Shown here piece by piece: positions 60,313-64,000 of a stretch of DNA of 64,000 nt. This DNA is from Acholoe squamosa (Eukaryota > Annelida > Polychaeta > Phyllodocida > Polynoidae), in NCBI GenBank assembly GCA_949317995.1, contig OX439040.1, positions 25,956,030-26,020,029 of the forward strand, read 5' to 3'. Below the pieces are notes generated by a model. That model saw nothing but the letters and a program-made list of their open reading frames with translations. It did not search any database and was not told the DNA's origin. The position numbers and the translations under genes were made by a program. Each line of letters begins with the position of its first letter. Within the stretch, counting starts at the first letter, position 1.

Positions 60313-61205
60313 TTCAAAACAATCAGACCATTTCAACTACTGAGTCCTCATCAGATATCAATTTATATGCACATTTCACAAGAGAACCTGATGACTATAT
60401 GGAATTGGCGGACATTTCAGAACAAATTTGGTAGACGGAATGGCATCTGAACATTAAAATTTTGCAAACAAAATGGAATTAGCTGATGTTTTGGAACCAA
60501 ACATGGTGGACAAAATGGAGTTGGCAGATATTTTGGAACAAAGCCTGTTAGACAAAATGGAATTAGCCACTGTTAGTGGACATTTTGGAATGTTGACAAT
60601 TTTGTAAACATTTTAAAACAAATACTTGCGGACATGGAATTTGGAACTTTTTGAGGACGTTTCGGAACAAAACCTGGTGGACACAATGGAAATTGGCATT
60701 TTTGTGGATAATTTGGAACTAAACCCTGTGGATGAAATGGAACTGTTTGTGGACATTTTGGAACAAAACCTAGGGACACAATGGAATTTGAACACTTTTT
60801 ATGGACATTTTTGAACAAGAGCTGGTGGATAGAATGAAATCTGGACACTTTTGGTGGTCAAATTGGAAAAAAACTGGTTGACAAACTGGAATTTTGAACT
60901 TTTTGTGGAACTTTCGGAACAAAACCTGGTAGACACAATGGAATTTTGACAATTTTGCGGATATTTTGTAACAAGAGCTGGTGGACATAATGGAATTTTG
61001 ACACTTTTGGTGCACATTTTGGAACAAGAGGTGGTGGACAAAATGGAATTTGGAACTTGTTGTGGATTTTTTTGGAACAAAACCTGGTGGACACAGTGGA
61101 ATAAGTATATTTTGGTGGACATTTCGGAACAAAAAGATGGTGGATGAAATGGAATTAAGGATCTGGCGGATACATCAGAATGGGTGGACATAATGGAACC
61201 CAACA
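60313..61205 (-). repeat. Right arm of foldback-like element B
   Basis: Inverted partner of 57516-58335, with units such as GGTGGACACAATGGAATTT. Confidence 0.75.
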
Positions 61206-62307
61206 ACTCCCTTTGCCTCTGTGTCCATCACGTGGTAAGGCTTCAGCTGCAACCATACACTGAAATGCCGGGCTGAAATGTTCAGACTTTGTCAAGTTTG
61301 TTGTACAAGAACACTTTTGGGTCACTGAGTTGCAAAGCAAAGAGACTTGTCATAGTAAGCCTAGGTCTCGTGATAGTCAAAGCATGCTGTTTTAGCCACA
61401 GGCAGCTGATGGAATCTTCACATACATGACAAAATGGCTGATTGACGGTCGACTGATGGTCGTCAGTGACTAACAGACAGTGTAGGGACAGTATCCTTAG
61501 CCCTCCCTGTCTTTCTAGTTTTATTTGAGCTTGGAATATGATTCACAATTCATCCAAAATCTTTTTAATTCCACTATCACTGCACACTGGTGGCTGCTTG
61601 TGACGTCATGACGTCATAAACTAATTGGACCTGAAAAGAGGCTCGCTGTCATCAGTTGCCTGTAGCTGTGCCCTGATTGCCATCAGCTGCGGCCAAAACA
61701 GTGACGAAATTTCCCATAGCTTCAAGGTCCAAGTTAAATCAGTGCTGCAGGCTTAAAGTGCGTGGTGTCTGTCCATAGGGCTGCATGATAAACCATATGC
61801 ATGTCTTGAAAGATTTCAACTTTGGCACTGAATGTACAGTATTATTATCTACCCCTTAGTCACCATATATGAACTTTTTTGGCTGAATTCCACTTCTTTC
61901 CTGAGATATATGATGGCAAAGAAAATGTAGGCCCTTCAGGCCGGGAGGTGATAATACTGTGCGTCTAGAACCCGGAGGTATGTGGCATACCGACAGCCTT
62001 CCTATAGTGATGACCTGACGGGTTAGCCTGTCATAAGAGGATACTACGGCTGCCAGGCTTCAATTAGACCTGACAAGTCTACGGTTGTCACACGTAGAGG
62101 TGCAGTGAGCTCTCAAACCGTTACTTTTGATTTGTTAGCTATCTGATTATTGAGGGGGATGTATAGGGTAAGTCGCCCCTGACTCGACCACTAAGCATGT
62201 TGGTACCATCAGTCGACCACCCAAGGTTAATTTCATTCAGGTAACATCTAGCTATCAATTAGTTGTCTATTATTTACTACAATATGAAGACCTTGGACAT
62301 ATGCCAA
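61206..62307. other. No supported gene; tandem CRE-like sites
   Basis: Two abutting TGACGTCA palindromes at 61601-61608 and 61609-61616. Otherwise nothing gene-like. Confidence 0.4.
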
Positions 62308-62316
62308 TCATTATTC

Positions 62317-63362
62317 GGGAAGCGATATACACACGAGGGCCTTGTGGGAGGAAAAGGTGGTCACAGGACAGCACAAGGAGAGGGTGGTCACAGGACAGCA
62401 CAAGGAAAAGGTGGTTACAGGACTACATGAGGGGAGGGTGGTTACAGGACTGCATGAGGGGAGGGTGGTTACAGGACAGCATGAGGGAAGAGTGGTTACA
62501 GGACAGTAACATGAGAGGGTGGTCACAGGACACACAATTCCTTGTGTTGTCCTGTGACCACCCCTTCCCCCAGTTGTCCTGTAACCACCCATTTTCCTTG
62601 CAGTCCTGTGACCAGCCTTTCCATGTGCAGTCCTGTGACCAGCCTTTCCTCACCTTGTCCTGTGACCACCCTTTCCTCACATTGTCCTGTAACCACCCCT
62701 GCCTCATGTTGTCCTGTGACCATCCCTGCCTCATGTTGTCCTGTAACCACCCCCTAATGTTGTCCTGTGACCACCCCTGCATCATGTTGTCCTGTAACCA
62801 CCCCCTCATGTTGTCCTGTCCTGTGACCACCCCTGCATCATGTTGTCCTGTAACCACCCCCTCATGTTGTCCTGTGACCACCCTTTCCTCACATTGTCCT
62901 GTAACCGCCCCTGCCTCATGTTGTCCTGTGACCACCCCTGCCTCATGTTGTCCTGTAACCACCCCTGCCTCATGTTGTCCTGTAACCACCCCTGCCTCAT
63001 GTTGTCCTGTGACCACCCCTGCCTCATGTTGTCCTGTAACCACCCCCTCATGTTGTCCTGTGACCACCCCTGCATCATGTTTTCCTGTAACCACCCCCTC
63101 ATGTTGTCCTGTGACCACCCCTGCATCATGTTTTCCTGTAACCACCCCCTCATGTTGTCCTGTGACCACCCCTGCCTCATGTTGTCCTGTGACCACCCCT
63201 GCCTCATGTTGTCCTGTGACCACCCCTGCCTCATGTTGTCCTGTAACCACCCCCTCATGTTGTCCTGTGACCACCCCTGCATCATGTTGTCCTGTGACAT
63301 CCTTTTCCTCGTGCATATAGTGGCACTATATGCATGAGGAGCTTGTTCGTATATCATCGGCC
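62317..63362. mobile_element. Foldback-like transposon, copy A2
   Basis: 1046 bp with the same ends and centre as copy A1, flanked by its own 9-bp duplication TCATTATTC (62308-62316 and 63363-63371). The left arm is short (about 62352-62532) and the right arm expanded (about 62546-63296). Different flanks with the same boundaries show true transposition rather than segmental duplication. Confidence 0.88.
62352..63296. repeat. Inverted 24/27-bp minisatellite arms of copy A2
   Basis: Units TTGTCCTGTGACCACCCC plus CTGCCTCATG or CTCATG alternate in the right arm; complementary units fill the left arm. Frames of up to 339 codons on both strands are by-products. Confidence 0.9.
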
Positions 63363-63371
63363 TCATTATTC

Positions 63372-64000
63372 ACAATTTGTGAATATAACCTATGCTAGAT
63401 GGGTGATCGACTCAAGGTATACCAACATGCCTAGTGGTCAAGTCAGGGGCGACTTACCCTAATGGGAAGGCAACAGTATAATACACGTAGCACTAAAGGT
63501 CCCCACTTGGGCCACCAAGTATGTAGCAAGGATGTCTATACCCATCAGCAACATATGACATAGCCTTGTGTGTTTTAATTTTAAAAAATGGAAGTTGCTT
63601 GAAGGTAGTGGCAACTGCAAAACGGTGCTGGTTACAAATAACGCTGTATTTTCATCTGGGTTCAAAAGTAAAAATACCCATATCAGAATCCGTATTTGCA
63701 TGACAACCATCCATTTTAAGTAGATTAAAAACTTGATTCTTTTCCAACTGAACGAAAAACGAAGTAATTTGGCAGCACTGTCATTGAGGAATTTAGAGTT
63801 TCAATTAATTCTGGGTGTTTCGGGGCACCGCATTTTGTGTTTGAACAATACTGGGTGCCCTCACCTTTCATGGCCTTCACAACCATGTTCAAAATTGTGC
63901 CGTGTCTCAAAGCTTTCCATGCCTTTTTAATTCGGTGACCTACTCATAAATACCGGATAGATATTCGTTTCTTTTTATCTATATCCGTTTTGTCTGACTT
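63372..64000. other. No supported feature
   Basis: Short open frames only. Confidence 0.4.

Larger units (their letters stand above)
57516..61205. mobile_element. Large foldback-like element with minisatellite arms, copy B
   Basis: Arms 57516-58335 and 60313-61205 are inverted copies. Outer ends share TGTTGGGTTCCATTATGTCC and inner ends ATTGATATCTGATGAGG. The arms consist of about 50-bp tandem units (TTCCATTGTGTCCACCAG, then TTTGTTCCAAAATGTCCAC). The 2-kb loop holds a retrotransposon relic. No target duplication was found at either end. Confidence 0.7.

Noticed and set aside
62301-63320. A 339-codon plus-strand frame and a 297-codon minus-strand frame with regular repeats
   Set aside because: Both arise from 24/27-bp tandem units divisible by three inside a foldback-like element. 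Open frames on both strands with the same period are a repeat effect, not a protein.

Overview
This is animal genomic DNA: spliced genes with GT-AG introns, non-LTR and tyrosine-recombinase retroelements, many MITEs, tRNA-derived SINE-like sequences and simple repeats. No prokaryotic gene layout, rRNA or CRISPR array is visible. An invertebrate, plausibly a marine deuterostome such as a lancelet, fits the amplified DEG/ENaC-type genes and the CR1/L2-like and DIRS/Ngaro-like elements. The species is an inference.

The only host gene that can be followed end to end is a 14-exon DEG/ENaC (amiloride-sensitive/acid-sensing type) cation channel gene on the minus strand (38058 to 27251). Its exons join in one frame to a predicted 944 residues. 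It has the family landmarks in order: the N-terminal HG, TM1, the post-TM1 FPAITICN motif, the cysteine-rich ectodomain, and TM2 with a GAS filter. About 480 extra residues lie between the last cysteine cluster and the pre-TM2 segment, mostly in one 1095-nt exon. Intron 6 holds a decayed lysine-rich gene on the same strand, intron 7 a minisatellite and a MITE, and intron 8 a foldback element. The exon 7 donor reads TT instead of GT.

A second copy lies on the plus strand (3618 to about 11861), tail to tail with the first. It keeps the giant exon open but has a truncated exon 7, an in-frame stop, a 14-nt deletion and a frameshift at the TM2 filter, so it is called a pseudogene. A non-LTR retrotransposon (1-3589) abuts its 5' side and a CACTG-type element sits in its last intron.

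The rest is mostly mobile DNA. At 12.8-14.7 kb and 22.7-24.8 kb are two decayed DIRS/Ngaro-like elements, the first bounded by 227-bp direct repeats. MITEs lie at 6.2, 16.2, 32.0, 42.7 and 43.7 kb, and tRNA-like sequences at 38.7-39.8 kb. A 5'-truncated non-LTR element is at 56.2-57.5 kb. Foldback-like elements whose arms are tandem arrays lie at 30570-31285, 62317-63362 (both with 9-bp target duplications) and 57516-61205. Long stretches (18.1-22.2, 40.1-42.6, 44.1-56.1 kb) show no gene that can be supported from the sequence alone.
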